A stretch of DNA of 64,000 nt from Nitrospirota bacterium. Lineage in GTDB: Bacteria > Nitrospirota > UBA9217. Positions 49,921-59,227 of this stretch are shown here, in pieces (the first letter of the stretch is position 1; every line of letters starts with the position of its first letter). Below the pieces are notes generated by a model. It did no database searches and was not told the DNA's origin. It saw nothing but the letters and a program-made list of their open reading frames with translations. The translations under genes and the position numbers were made by a program. The DNA is taken from positions 1 to 64,000 of the forward strand of contig JALNZF010000002.1 of assembly GCA_023229435.1 (NCBI GenBank). The letters are read 5' to 3'.

Positions 49921-50265
49921 ATGAAAAGAACTGTTGCAATCATCGTCCTGGTGTTCAGTCTGATGCTGGTCGCGTCCGCCGCGTTCGCATCGGAGGCAGC
50001 GGCATCACCCGATACGGCCAAGCTCGGCTTTTTCGGCACAGTCGCCGCGTTTTCAGCCCTTGCGATCGCTGTCGCCGCATTCGGCACCGGCATCGGCATG
50101 GGCATGAGCGTCAGCAAGGCCGTGGAAGGCATTGCGCGCAACCCAGAGGCCTCCGGCAAGATCATGACCACCATGATCGTTGGTCTGGCCCTGATCGAGT
50201 CGCTGGCGATCTACACACTGGTTGTGGTGCTCATCCTGCTCTATGCAAAACCCTTCGGCTTCTAA
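49921..50265 (+). CDS. atpE: ATP synthase subunit c
   Basis: A 114-residue rotor-ring subunit. An N-terminal leader of about 23 residues looks like a signal peptide (ending AFASEA) and is absent from many c subunits. The hairpin follows, with the loop ARNPEA (R73-N74-P75) and the ion-binding glutamate E93 in LIESLAIY. The position that is Gln in sodium-type rings is Met here (GIGMGMSV), which favours proton coupling. It follows atpB by 111 bp and is closed by a terminator. Confidence 0.95.
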   Translation: MKRTVAIIVLVFSLMLVASAAFASEAAASPDTAKLGFFGTVAAFSALAIAVAAFGTGIGMGMSVSKAVEGIARNPEASGKIMTTMIVGLALIESLAIYTLVVVLILLYAKPFGF

Positions 50266-50300
50266 GCGACTCTGAACTTCACTACAAATTTTCAACAAAA

Positions 50301-50332
50301 AAGGGACGGTTCTTTGAACCGTCCCTTTTTTC
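50301..50332 (+). terminator. intrinsic terminator of atpBE
   Basis: GGGACGGTT/AACCGTCCC (50303-50311 with 50317-50325) is followed by six T. Confidence 0.9.
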
Positions 50333-50426
50333 ATTCTTTTGCGGAAGAAGCCTTCTGTGGCCGACCGTAAAATGATTAAAGAGGCATACCAACAGGACCG
50401 CAGGAATTATGAAAAGGTGAACTATT

Positions 50427-50570
50427 GAGCCTCTTGCAAATGTATCGAAGAAACCGTTTTTGCCGTCATACCCGCGAAGGCGGGTATCCAGAAGTGTTTG
50501 CTTTTAAAGGATACTGGATTCCCGATAAAGACTTCGGGAATGACGAATAAAGACTTTTGCAAGAGCCTCT
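50427..50570. repeat. palindromic element with GAGCCTCTTGCAAA ends, second interior
   Basis: The ends GAGCCTCTTGCAAA and CTTTTGCAAGAGCCTC match those of the element at 14902. The interior is different: ACCCGCGAAGGCGGGTATCC and CTGGATTCCCG...CGGGAATGACG hairpins. It lies between the atpE terminator and gltX. The rest of the 50333-50658 gap is empty apart from the promoter below. Confidence 0.8.
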
Positions 50571-50581
50571 ATTGAATTCCC

Positions 50582-50610
50582 TTTAGATTAAAGAGATAAT
50601 TTGTTATAAT
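50582..50610 (+). promoter_or_regulatory. candidate promoter of gltX
   Basis: TTTAGA (50582-50587), a 17-bp spacer and a perfect TATAAT (50605-50610), about 49 bp before the start codon. Confidence 0.5.
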
Positions 50611-50658
50611 AACGCCTCAACACAATTCATGCATTCCGCAGAAGGAGTCCATTACCTC

Positions 50659-52077
50659 ATGAGTACGACCAGTAATGTTCGGGTCCGTTTTGCACCCAGC
50701 CCCACGGGTGCCTTGCATATCGGAGGCGTACGAACCGCGCTCTTCAACTGGCTCTTCGCCCGCCATCACAACGGTAAATTCATCCTCAGGATCGAGGACA
50801 CGGACCAGACCCGATCCACGGACGAGTCCATCAGGATCATCCTTGACGGCATGAAATGGCTCGGTCTTGACTGGGACGAAGGCCCCTATCGTCAGACCGC
50901 GCGCATGGATATCTACAAAGAGCATGTCGACCGTCTGCTCAAGGCCGGCAAGGCTTATTACTGCTACTGCACCCCCGAAGAGCTCGAAACGCGAAGAAAA
51001 GCGGCCATGGCCGCGGGCAAGCCGCCCAAGTACGACCGGAAGTGCCGGTCGCTCACCTCTCCGGTTTCAGGCAGGACGCCGGCGGTCCGATTCCTCTCGG
51101 CCGACGAAGGCCAGACCATCGTGCGCGACATGCTCCACGGCGCGGTAACGTTCGAGAACCAGCAGCTTGACGATCTCATCATCCAGCGCTCCGATGGGCT
51201 CCCCACGTACAACTTCGCCGTCGTTGTTGACGACGTCACGATGAAGATCTCCCATGTGATCCGGGGCGACGACCATTTGAACAATACCCCGCGCCAGATC
51301 CAGCTTTATCAGGCGCTGGGATACGATCCGCCGGAATTTGCCCATCTGCCCATGATCCTCGGCCCGGACAAGTCCAAGCTGTCAAAGCGCCACGGCGCCA
51401 CGGCGGTCACCGAATATATCGACCTCGGCTATCTGCCCGAGGCGCTCGTGAACTATCTCTCGCGTCTCGGCTGGTCGTCAGGGGACCAGGAGATCTTCTC
51501 ACGCCAGGAGCTGGTCGAGAAATTTTCCCTTGACAGTGTGGGAAAGGCCCCCTCTGTCTTTAATCCCGAAAAGCTGCTCTGGCTGAACCATCATTACATC
51601 CAGCAAGCCGACACAGGCAGGATCGCCGGATTGGCGCTCGACCTTCTGAAGAAAGACGGGGTCGTGAAGCAGGGAAACGAGCCGGACCTTGACTGGTTCA
51701 AAAAGCTCGTCACCCTGCTCACTGAGCGCAGCCACACACTCGTGGAATTGAAGACAGGTGCTTTGCCATTTATCATGGATGAAGTTGTGATGGACGAGAA
51801 GGCGCGGGTAAAACAACTGACGCCGGACGTTGCACCGCTCCTTTCCGAACTTACGAGACGGCTGAAATCAGTAGAACCTTTTACGCACGATGAGTTGGAA
51901 AAGGTCTTCAATGCGCTTGTCGCAGAGAACGGCATTAAGCTCGGCAAGCTTGCCCAGCCCGTTCGCGTGGCGCTCACCGGCGGCACGGTCAGCCCCGGCA
52001 TCTTTGAGGTGCTCGAGGTGATGGGGAAAGAGAAGGCCATTAAACGGATCGAAGCGGCAGCGGGCTCCATCCGGTAG
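50659..52077 (+). CDS. gltX: glutamyl-tRNA synthetase
   Basis: A 472-residue class I synthetase that charges tRNA-Glu (and possibly tRNA-Gln). The HIGH motif is in FAPSPTGALHIGGVRTALFN, and the KMSKS loop is DKSKLSKRHGA. The anticodon-binding domain fills the last 150 residues. The start is taken as the ATG 11 bp after GAAGGAG, which begins right before the catalytic domain. Complete. Confidence 0.97.
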   Translation: MSTTSNVRVRFAPSPTGALHIGGVRTALFNWLFARHHNGKFILRIEDTDQTRSTDESIRIILDGMKWLGLDWDEGPYRQTARMDIYKEHVDRLLKAGKAYYCYCTPEELETRRKAAMAAGKPPKYDRKCRSLTSPVSGRTPAVRFLSADEGQTIVRDMLHGAVTFENQQLDDLIIQRSDGLPTYNFAVVVDDVTMKISHVIRGDDHLNNTPRQIQLYQALGYDPPEFAHLPMILGPDKSKLSKRHGATAVTEYIDLGYLPEALVNYLSRLGWSSGDQEIFSRQELVEKFSLDSVGKAPSVFNPEKLLWLNHHYIQQADTGRIAGLALDLLKKDGVVKQGNEPDLDWFKKLVTLLTERSHTLVELKTGALPFIMDEVVMDEKARVKQLTPDVAPLLSELTRRLKSVEPFTHDELEKVFNALVAENGIKLGKLAQPVRVALTGGTVSPGIFEVLEVMGKEKAIKRIEAAAGSIR

Positions 52078-52130
52078 TTTCTTGGGTCGTTTCCATTGTC
52101 ACGAGCGTCCTTTTACGAGTGAACCGCATC

Positions 52131-52409
52131 ATGCGTCTCGACCTGTTCCTGAAAACCAGCCGGCTCGTAAAGCGCAGGACCGTTGCTCAGGAGATGTGCT
52201 CCGCCGGCAGGGTGCTGGTGAACGGTCATGAAGCAAAACCCGCAAAAGAAGTGAAGCCGGGTGATGTCATCACGCTGAAGTTTTTGTCGCGCGTTGTTGA
52301 TCTTGAGATCGTCGGCATGGTCAATGCCCCCTCCCGGAAGATATCCCCGGAAGAACTGTACCGGGTAACATCAGAGACCCGGTTGCCGAAAGAAATAGTA
52401 TTGAGTTGA
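52131..52409 (+). CDS. S4-domain RNA-binding protein, RqcP/Hsp15-like
   Basis: A 92-residue protein that is almost entirely one S4 domain. MRLDLFLKTSRLVKRRTVAQ, then GRVLVNGHEAKPAKEVKPGD, is very close to RqcP (YabO) and Hsp15. These bind the 50S-peptidyl-tRNA complex and act in ribosome quality control. The ATG at 52131 gives the family start; a GTG at 52119 would add four residues. It follows gltX by 53 bp. Confidence 0.85.
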   Translation: MRLDLFLKTSRLVKRRTVAQEMCSAGRVLVNGHEAKPAKEVKPGDVITLKFLSRVVDLEIVGMVNAPSRKISPEELYRVTSETRLPKEIVLS

Positions 52410-52436
52410 CGGTCAAAAAAGTGAAATAGATGTGCA

Positions 52437-52720
52437 GCTATTCAGCACATCTTTACCCAGCAGGGTGTTACACCAGAGAAAAACCCTTTTATCCGCAGAT
52501 TTCGCAGATGGGCTCAGATTTCAAAAAACATAATTCAAATTCGATTTCAGACTTGTCCAGTAAGGCTTTCGCAGTCTTTATTCCTCTCCTTAAAAGGGAG
52601 GGGGGTTTCGGGCAGTGCAATTTTATAGCCGGACAATGCTGATTCGATTTAATCTATGAAATCTGCGTAATCTGCGGACAATATTTTGACCTGAGCAGTT
52701 ATGTATTTTGCTGAATAGTT
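52437..52720. repeat. nested palindromic element with AGCTATTCAG ends
   Basis: The 380-bp gap before pdxA has no gene. The outer ends AGCTATTCAG and CTGAATAGTT enclose arms TTATCCGCAGATTTCGCAGA and ATGAAATCTGCGTAATCTGC. It is a divergent relative of the CTACTCAG-ended elements. It is followed by a half copy of the CCCCTCAC/CCTCTCCCC palindrome (52730-52766). Confidence 0.6.
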
Positions 52721-52793
52721 ATATAATTTTCCCCTCACTTCAAGCCTCTCCCCGGGAGAGGAAGAGAATAATGTTGTCGGGAGATAACCCGTT

Positions 52794-53813
52794 ATGGAAC
52801 AAAAACCCCTGATCGTTATAACCATGGGTGACCCGGCCGGTATCGGCCCGGAGATCATCGCCAAGGTCGTCGACAGCGCCGAGATCCTTCAGCTCTGCAG
52901 GCCGGTGGTGATCGGCGACGCGGGCGTAATGAATAAACTGATAAAAGAGATGCGGCTTTCGGTGATCGTGAACAGCATTGCATCGCTCGACCAGGCGCAT
53001 CCGGTCACAGGCAAACTTGATGTGATTGACCTTAAAAACGTCAATCTCAATACACACCAGTGGGGCACGCCGGACGTTTCATCGGGCAGGGCGGTCGTTG
53101 CTTACATTAAGAAGGCCGTTGACCTGACCATGAAGCACGAGGCCGACGCCCTGGTGACCGCGCCGATCAGCAAGGAAATGATGAACGCGGCCGGACATCA
53201 TTACGCCGGCCATACCGAGCTTCTTGCCGACCTTACGAAAACAAAAGAGTATGGCATGATGTTCGTGGGAGGCGGGCTGCGTCTTATCCTGGCTACGGTC
53301 CATGTCGCGCTGAAGGACGTGCACCGCCACATCACGCAAACGAATATTCTTAAAACCCTGCGTCTTGCGCATCAGGCGATGAAATACTTTGGGATCGAGA
53401 AACCGCGGATCGGTGTGGCGGCCCTGAACCCCCACGCCGGAGAGGGAGGACTTTTCGGGTCTGAAGAGCGGGACGCGATCCTCCCCGCGATCATCAAAGC
53501 GCGGGGCGAAGGCATCAACGCAAGCGATCCGATCCCCGCCGACACCTTGTTTTACAAGGCGCGGAACAACTATTTTGACATCCTTGTCGCCATGTACCAC
53601 GATCAGGGACTTGCGCCGCTCAAAATGGTCGCCTTCGGAAATGCGGTGAATGTCACCGTTGGACTCCCGATCATCCGCACCTCCGTTGACCACGGAACCG
53701 CCTACGATATAGCAGGCAAGGGCTGCGCGGACCCCGCAAGCCTGCTCGAGGCGATACGGCTTGCCGTTGCCATGTCGGAGTTCCGAAATTCAGAATCGAG
53801 GACACACGCTTGA
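52794..53813 (+). CDS. pdxA: 4-hydroxythreonine-4-phosphate dehydrogenase
   Basis: A 339-residue enzyme of the DXP-dependent vitamin B6 pathway, oxidising 4-phosphohydroxythreonine. Visible are TMGDPAGIGPEI, 'TAPISKEMMNAAGHHYAGHT' with metal-binding histidines, NPHAGEGGLFGSEE, AMYHDQGLAPLK and IRTSVDHGTAYDIAGK. Complete. The next gene starts within its stop codon (TTGA overlap). No pdxJ is in view. Confidence 0.96.
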   Translation: MEQKPLIVITMGDPAGIGPEIIAKVVDSAEILQLCRPVVIGDAGVMNKLIKEMRLSVIVNSIASLDQAHPVTGKLDVIDLKNVNLNTHQWGTPDVSSGRAVVAYIKKAVDLTMKHEADALVTAPISKEMMNAAGHHYAGHTELLADLTKTKEYGMMFVGGGLRLILATVHVALKDVHRHITQTNILKTLRLAHQAMKYFGIEKPRIGVAALNPHAGEGGLFGSEERDAILPAIIKARGEGINASDPIPADTLFYKARNNYFDILVAMYHDQGLAPLKMVAFGNAVNVTVGLPIIRTSVDHGTAYDIAGKGCADPASLLEAIRLAVAMSEFRNSESRTHA

Positions 53814-54880
53814 CCAGCCATCAGCCGCCATTCATAACCCGTGCTCACCTCTTTGCGCTTGCCTTCTTTGCCGCCTTTATATTTCTTCTCGCCCAGATGG
53901 CCCGCCTGCTGGCCCCGTTCTCGGCGGCGTTGCTCTGGGCGGTCATTATCACGCTGGCACTGCATCCCCTTCACCAGCGCGTGCTCCGCCTGCTCAAGGG
54001 CAGACCGGGGGTTGCCTCTGCACTCATGACGCTCATCACCCTGCTGGCGGTAATCGGTCCGGCCATTGCCATCCTGGTCATCTTCGCAGGACAGGCCGTT
54101 GATCTTTATCAATCCGCATCGCAGGGCATTCAGTCGGGAAAGTTTCTCGAACTATGGAACAGGATCTCCACTTCCCTTACCGAGAACCTGCGATCGCTTC
54201 CGCTCCTGTCCGGGATCGACGTAACAGGATTGGCCATGAAAGGCCTCGGGGAATTCTCGACCGGCCTCGTGGGACAGATCGGGTTTTTGCTCAATGAGAC
54301 CCTGGTCCTGGCGATCGATCTTGCGGTCATGCTCGTCGCGCTCTTTTTCTTTTTCCGGGACGGTGAATCCTACTACCGGTCGGTCATGGACATGCTTCCC
54401 TTCTCTCCCGAGCATAAGCAGTCCATCTCTCGGAAGGTTCACGCTACTTTTACAGCGGTCATCAACGGGGTATTCATGATCGCGCTCATCCAGGGGATCA
54501 TGACCGGCATCGGGTTCGCCCTGTTCGGCATCCCCTTTTCGGTATTCTGGGGCCTGATCGCGGCAGTCCTGGCCGTCCTGCCGATCGGGGGAGCGGCGCT
54601 TGTATGGGTCCCGGGGGTGCTTTTCCTGTTCTTCACCGGGTCGAAGGTCAGCAGTATCCTGTTCCTGGTCTGGGGGCTCATCCTCGTGTCACTGCCGGAC
54701 AATTTTCTGAGACCTCTTCTCATCGGGAAAAAAGCAAACCTTCCTGCGTTTTTTCTGTTCATCGGGATCCTCGGCGGGCTGAAAGTATATGGCTTATTGG
54801 GCATTCTCTTCGGCCCGCTCGTAGTCACGCTGCTCTATGCCTTTGTCCAGATCTATCGCGCGGAGTATGGCGAACCATAA
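53810..54880 (+). CDS. AI-2E/PerM family transporter
   Basis: A 356-residue integral membrane protein with seven to eight helices. The N-terminal helical pairs (14-55 and 68-92) precede a periplasmic amphipathic region (95-150). The conserved C-terminal segments are 'FALFGIPFSVFWGLIAAVLA' and LIVLPDNFLRPLLIGKK-like, then FGPLVVTLLYAFVQIY. Members export autoinducer-2 or act as sodium/proton-linked transporters, and the substrate here is unknown. Translation starts at a TTG overlapping the pdxA stop. Confidence 0.9.
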   Translation: MTSHQPPFITRAHLFALAFFAAFIFLLAQMARLLAPFSAALLWAVIITLALHPLHQRVLRLLKGRPGVASALMTLITLLAVIGPAIAILVIFAGQAVDLYQSASQGIQSGKFLELWNRISTSLTENLRSLPLLSGIDVTGLAMKGLGEFSTGLVGQIGFLLNETLVLAIDLAVMLVALFFFFRDGESYYRSVMDMLPFSPEHKQSISRKVHATFTAVINGVFMIALIQGIMTGIGFALFGIPFSVFWGLIAAVLAVLPIGGAALVWVPGVLFLFFTGSKVSSILFLVWGLILVSLPDNFLRPLLIGKKANLPAFFLFIGILGGLKVYGLLGILFGPLVVTLLYAFVQIYRAEYGEP

Positions 54881-54979
54881 AAAGCAATTCTCGCATTACG
54901 ATCCAGGCTTTGCTGCCACAGAATGTTTACGGATATCCATTACCAATACAATCATCTTTAACGGGGGGAGAGACAACGC

Positions 54980-55663
54980 ATGGAAGATCTGGCGAAATCA
55001 GACACCTGGCGAGTATTCCGCATCATGGCTGAACTGGTGGAAGGCTTTGAGGCCTTGAGCAATATCGGCCCTGCAGTGACCATCTTCGGGAGCGCACGAC
55101 TCAAGCCGGGTTCTCCCTACTACAACAAGTGCCTCAAGGTCGCCGAGAACCTGGCAAAGAATGGTTTTGCCGTGATCTCGGGAGGCGGATCCGGCATCAT
55201 GGAAGCCGCGAACAAGGGTGCGCAGAACGCGAACGGCACGTCGGTGGGCCTGAACATTGCGCTTCCCACGGAGCAAATCCCGAACGAGTTCCAGGACGTG
55301 CGGGTTGAGTTCCGCTACTTCTTCGTGCGCAAGCTTATGTTCGTAAAGTACGCAGTGGCGTATGTGATCTTCCCGGGCGGCTTCGGCACCCTGGACGAGC
55401 TGTTCGAGGCGCTCACGCTCATCCAGACGAAAAAGATCCGGGGGTTCCCCGTGGTGCTCGTGGGCAGGGAATACTGGTCGGGGTTGATCGACTGGATGAA
55501 GAAGACCGTGCTTGCGGCGGACAGCATCAACAAGGAGGACCTCGAGCTCATGCACATCGTGGAAGAGCCGGAAGAGGTCTGCGCGATCATCAACAAGAGA
55601 TATGCGGACCGCCTGAGCGGTATCAGCAAGGACCGTCGGGACAAGGCCCGCAAGGGAATCTAG
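54980..55663 (+). CDS. LOG-family protein (Rossmann-fold nucleotide-binding)
   Basis: A 227-residue protein of the LOG (lonely guy) family, often mislabelled lysine decarboxylase. It has FGSARLKPGS near the start, SGGGSGIMEAANKGA and the signature FPGGFGTLDELFEALTLIQ. Members cleave nucleotide 5'-monophosphates, releasing base and ribose phosphate. The start follows GGGGGGAGAG. It converges with the TVP38 gene, and the two stop codons overlap by 4 bp. Confidence 0.92.
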   Translation: MEDLAKSDTWRVFRIMAELVEGFEALSNIGPAVTIFGSARLKPGSPYYNKCLKVAENLAKNGFAVISGGGSGIMEAANKGAQNANGTSVGLNIALPTEQIPNEFQDVRVEFRYFFVRKLMFVKYAVAYVIFPGGFGTLDELFEALTLIQTKKIRGFPVVLVGREYWSGLIDWMKKTVLAADSINKEDLELMHIVEEPEEVCAIINKRYADRLSGISKDRRDKARKGI

Positions 55664-56397
55664 TCTTTGTTGTCCTTTTTCAGTTTTGCGCGGTCAGCGC
55701 GATGTTTGAGGAACTGCGCGGCCCGCTGCCTGCGGAACCAGCGCTCGATTGTCTCTCGGTAGACCATCGTAATCAGAATGAGAAAAAGGCTGGCCCCGAG
55801 AAGCGTGAACAACGCTCCATACCGTTTGTCACGGAACAACGTCCCCCCGAGGGTGAGCAGCGTGGTCCCAAGCAGGCGACCCGTTGTGGACACGAGCAGA
55901 AAATCACGCTGCCCCATGTGTCCCAATCCGAGGAGATAGCAGAGAATGTCCTTGGGAAAACCGGGGACCAGAAACATGAGAAAAGCGAGGAACAGACCCT
56001 TGTGCTTCATCACATAATCGTAGCGTTTGATCGTCTCGGCCTTCACGACCAGCTCGACCAGGGGCCGGCCGGCAAGACGGGCAAGCATGAACGCCAGCCA
56101 TGATCCGAGAGTGAGGCCGATCGTTGAATACAGGATCCCCCACCCTGTGCCGAAGAACATCCCGCCGACGAAACCCGTCGCCTCGCCGGGAACGGGTGCC
56201 GCAACAACCTGCAGCGCCTGAAGTCCGATGAAAATTAAGGCCGCGTTTGCCCGATGCTCTTTGATGAGATTCAGCAAACGCTGGTGGTCGGTAAAGTATT
56301 CGATGAAACCATACGAGTACAGCAGGTAAATAAAACCGGCGAGAACAAGACAGGCCACAACGAGCCCGGTGATGGTTTTTTTATCAAGTTTTATCAT
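55660..56397 (-). CDS. TVP38/TMEM64 family membrane protein (VTT domain)
   Basis: A 245-residue DedA-like protein. TM1 is at 10-30, and the VTT core is at 55-215 with PVPGEATGFVGGMFFGTGWG, the re-entrant FLVPGFPKDILCYLLGL loop and GRLLGTTLLTLGG. VTT proteins scramble or transport lipids in relatives. The C-terminus is highly basic. It converges on the LOG gene with overlapping stops. Confidence 0.9.
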   Translation of the reverse strand: MIKLDKKTITGLVVACLVLAGFIYLLYSYGFIEYFTDHQRLLNLIKEHRANAALIFIGLQALQVVAAPVPGEATGFVGGMFFGTGWGILYSTIGLTLGSWLAFMLARLAGRPLVELVVKAETIKRYDYVMKHKGLFLAFLMFLVPGFPKDILCYLLGLGHMGQRDFLLVSTTGRLLGTTLLTLGGTLFRDKRYGALFTLLGASLFLILITMVYRETIERWFRRQRAAQFLKHRADRAKLKKDNKD

Positions 56398-56414
56398 ACG
56401 AGCGTCCGAACCGA

Positions 56415-56699
56415 TTATTTTTTGAACAGATCATCCAGGGCCTTGCGTGCCTGTGCGCTCCCGGCATCCGCCGCGGCAATCCGGTTTTCAGTGAACACAA
56501 AATAATCGCAGAAATTGGCCTTTTCTTTTTCTCTCACCAACTGCGTGACCGTCTCCCGGCACTGTTTCGAAACCGCGCGGTCATAAAACACACAATTGAG
56601 ACAGCACCGCAGATCAGCGCCGCAGGAAGGGCAATCATCTTTTCGTCCGACCTTCAGGTCGTCGGAGAGTTCCTTCTTACAGGCATGACAGGTCTTCAT
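56415..56699 (-). CDS. small cysteine-rich zinc-ribbon protein
   Basis: A 94-residue protein beginning MKTCHACKKEL. CHAC and CPSC knuckles form a zinc ribbon, and CCLNC, an isolated Cys in SKQCRET and NFCDYF add further cysteines, so more than one metal may be bound. This pattern is found in small uncharacterised bacterial proteins of anaerobes. It lies 17 bp upstream of the TVP38 gene on the same strand, so they probably share a transcript. Confidence 0.68.
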   Translation of the reverse strand: MKTCHACKKELSDDLKVGRKDDCPSCGADLRCCLNCVFYDRAVSKQCRETVTQLVREKEKANFCDYFVFTENRIAAADAGSAQARKALDDLFKK

Positions 56700-56911
56700 A
56701 CGGTGCAATAATAGCCTATCAGTCTGGATTAGACAAGCCAAAAGATGGAGCAAATACCATGCGCAAGAGGTATCTATCGCAAAGCTGCATTTCTGATGAT
56801 TCGTAATCGGATTTATTTGGCAGCCGCTTCCCTAATCGACAGATTTCTGCTATAGTAGATACCAGTAACAAGCGCACTTTGCAATAATGAGCAATGAGGA
56901 GATGGGGCACG

Positions 56912-57262
56912 ATGAAAATCAGCGTGGAAAATTTACCAAATAGCATAACCGAGGAAAGGCTGAAAGACGTATTTGGTCAAATGGGAGAGGTGCAGTCGGT
57001 CAAACTGAAGACCGATCTGCTCACCTGGCAGCTCAACGGTCAGGGCGTCGTGGACATGACGCTGGAAGTGGACGCCTACCGGGCGATCAACTGCTTTGAA
57101 GGTGCGATATTTACGGACAAAAAGATACACGTCAAAGAAACCTATCCGCTGTTTGAAAAGGCGAAAAACGCGCTGGAACACATCACCGACGGTCATTCGC
57201 TGTCGGACTTGAAGCCGCTGGCCAGCTTCGAGCGCTGGAAAGAACAGTGGAAGGAGTATTGA
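56912..57262 (+). CDS. RRM-like RNA-binding protein
   Basis: A 116-residue protein. Residues 1-78 show the RRM pattern: RNP2-like KISVENLP at the start, then EERLKDVFGQMGEVQSVKL, and a degenerate RNP1 strand (GQGVVDMTLE). The C-terminal 40 residues are helical and basic (SFERWKEQWKEY). The start is the ATG after GGAGATGGGG. It is probably an RNA chaperone-like protein; specificity is unknown. Confidence 0.78.
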   Translation: MKISVENLPNSITEERLKDVFGQMGEVQSVKLKTDLLTWQLNGQGVVDMTLEVDAYRAINCFEGAIFTDKKIHVKETYPLFEKAKNALEHITDGHSLSDLKPLASFERWKEQWKEY

Positions 57263-57352
57263 TTCCGCGCGCAACCGATGGGCCTGCCTATTCAGAGTTC
57301 CTCAGGGGAAGTTCCCGAATAGACCATAGCTTCTGTGGAGTTCCTTAAGCTC

Positions 57353-57490
57353 TTAACAGGTTGTTGAAAAACACTTAGTTTACCCTTCGACAAGCTCAGG
57401 GCGAACGGAGCGTGTATTGAATTTATTCGTATTTATCCGTTCGTGGTGAGCCTGTCGAACCACAAAAAGACTTTTTCAACAGCCTGTTAA
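57353..57490. repeat. palindromic element with TTAACAGG ends
   Basis: A 138-bp element with ends TTAACAGGTTGTTGAAAAA and TTTTTCAACAGCCTGTTAA, almost perfect inverted repeats. The interior is 'CCTTCGACAAGCTCAGGGCG' against 'CGTGGTGAGCCTGTCGAACC'. It is the best-preserved member of the family also at 30310 (inverted) and 44457. Confidence 0.85.
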
Positions 57491-57545
57491 GGTGCTCACG
57501 CTCGAGACTCCACGAACGCTATAACCTCGATGAGTTCTTTCCGTC

Positions 57546-58967
57546 TCACTCCCAATCAAGCAATCGTTTCTGTCCCTCAAGCTTCCTGATCGCCGTAACA
57601 TCCTGGCTCACTTCAAGACAGCCGCGGTACCTGCCTTCAGCATCGCGGACCGCGAAATACCTGATGAGAAGAAACTTTCCCTGCATCTGGATCCAGAAAT
57701 CGGCCTTGTCTTTGTTCCCTGCGCGGAACTCATCCAGGATCTTCTGCACCGCGCCCATGCTCTTGGGCGGATGGCAGTTCTGCACCTTCCTCCCGATCAC
57801 ACCCGGGCTGCGCGGAAAGATGCGTTCAGGGGACGCCGAGTAGTACGCAACCTCGTCCTTTTCATCGACGAATGAGATGTCGATCGGCAAATGCGTCAGC
57901 ATCAGGTTCACCTGGTCCGGCGTGAGTTGGCCTGTGTCGAGGTTCAGACTGCCGACCTTGTCAGCCAGGAGCGCCTGCGGTATGGATTCCTCGGAAGCCT
58001 TCCACTGCGTCTCCGGCTTGATCCAGGCATACCCGATCTCTTCTTCGCCCTTCCCTGCTTTTACCCAGTCCTCCTCGGTCAGTGTCTCGAGCGCCATGGG
58101 AAAAAGGATATGCTCTTCCTTGTAGATCATGTCGCCCACCATCCTGACCAGGGCTGTGATGGCCACCTGCTCCATCTTGTTGTCCGCCACCCTCTTCCGC
58201 ACGTCCTTGATGAATCCCCGGATATCGTCATGGAGAGCCCACATGACCTTGGACGGCCCGGTGATGCCTTTTGCCTCAAGGATCGGGAAGAGCTGGTTCT
58301 CTTTACGAAGGTAGTGTTTGTCAACCTGGCCAAGGCGGTCAAGGATATCGAGCAACCTGGTCTTCTCCTTTGAGAAGTCCTTTATTGCCTCTGCCTCTTT
58401 TAAAATACCCTCGCAGGCACGATTCTCGAGCATCAGCGTGTGCACCGGATGGCCGGCAGGCAGGCCGGGCACGGTCCCGTGCTCCAGCGCCTCCTGAAAC
58501 ACCTTCACGTGCACGTCACAGAGGCTCTTGATCTCCGTTTCCGGCATTCCTTCGGCAATGAGACGCTGCTCCATCTGAGCGATCTCCCACGGCGTCACGT
58601 CCTTGATCAGCTCTCCGAATTTCTTTTTCTGGGAGTCAACGTCCTTCCCCGCATGGAGATCCTTGATGATATCCTTCATCGTATCGATCCGGATATCCTG
58701 TTCGCCCTTGCCTGCCTCATCGTAGGATACTGAAACAATCCCGTTGGTCTTCTTTTTGATCTCTCCGGCGATATCGTCAAGAAGTTCTTTCACGTCCATA
58801 CCGCTGATCATCGCGGCCTTCCCCAGAGTCGCAAGTTTCCCAACGGTCTTTCGCAGGAACGCATTGTCCAGCATCTTGAATTCCGGGTTCAGGCTGATCA
58901 GAAAATCCTTCAGAAAAGGATAGACGGCGAGAAGATCATTTACTTTGGTTTTCGAGCTCAGGTCCAT
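57546..58967 (-). CDS. DUF438/hemerythrin/PAS sensor protein
   Basis: A 473-residue cytoplasmic protein. The start follows AAAGGAGA at 58967. Domains in order: DUF1858-like (1-60), DUF438 (about 95-165), a hemerythrin-like domain (about 185-330: HPVHTLMLEN, DKHYLRKENQLFPIL, ALHDDIRG and KEEHILFPMA provide His/Glu ligands) and a C-terminal PAS domain (about 360-465). Such proteins bind a diiron centre and may sense or repair oxygen or nitric oxide damage. There is no output kinase domain. A response regulator gene lies 260 bp away, divergently transcribed. Confidence 0.9.
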   Translation of the reverse strand: MDLSSKTKVNDLLAVYPFLKDFLISLNPEFKMLDNAFLRKTVGKLATLGKAAMISGMDVKELLDDIAGEIKKKTNGIVSVSYDEAGKGEQDIRIDTMKDIIKDLHAGKDVDSQKKKFGELIKDVTPWEIAQMEQRLIAEGMPETEIKSLCDVHVKVFQEALEHGTVPGLPAGHPVHTLMLENRACEGILKEAEAIKDFSKEKTRLLDILDRLGQVDKHYLRKENQLFPILEAKGITGPSKVMWALHDDIRGFIKDVRKRVADNKMEQVAITALVRMVGDMIYKEEHILFPMALETLTEEDWVKAGKGEEEIGYAWIKPETQWKASEESIPQALLADKVGSLNLDTGQLTPDQVNLMLTHLPIDISFVDEKDEVAYYSASPERIFPRSPGVIGRKVQNCHPPKSMGAVQKILDEFRAGNKDKADFWIQMQGKFLLIRYFAVRDAEGRYRGCLEVSQDVTAIRKLEGQKRLLDWE

Positions 58968-59227
58968 GGTTGTTCTCCTTTGTAGATGACTATACCGCTT
59001 GTTGCAAGTAAAGCATATGATTTGCGTCATGACAACTACTAATTTCTTCAGCCGACTTTCTTCTGTTTTTCCGTTCTCTTCGGAGACATGGTGCACAGAC
59101 CGGGGGCAAAATGCCTGCTATAATAATACCTTGAAAAAGGGGAATTAACGCTGATCGAAATGAATTGACAGGAAGCATGAAGTAACGTTAAAATTGATGC
59201 GCTGAAGTACGAAAAGGGGGTGCAGTA

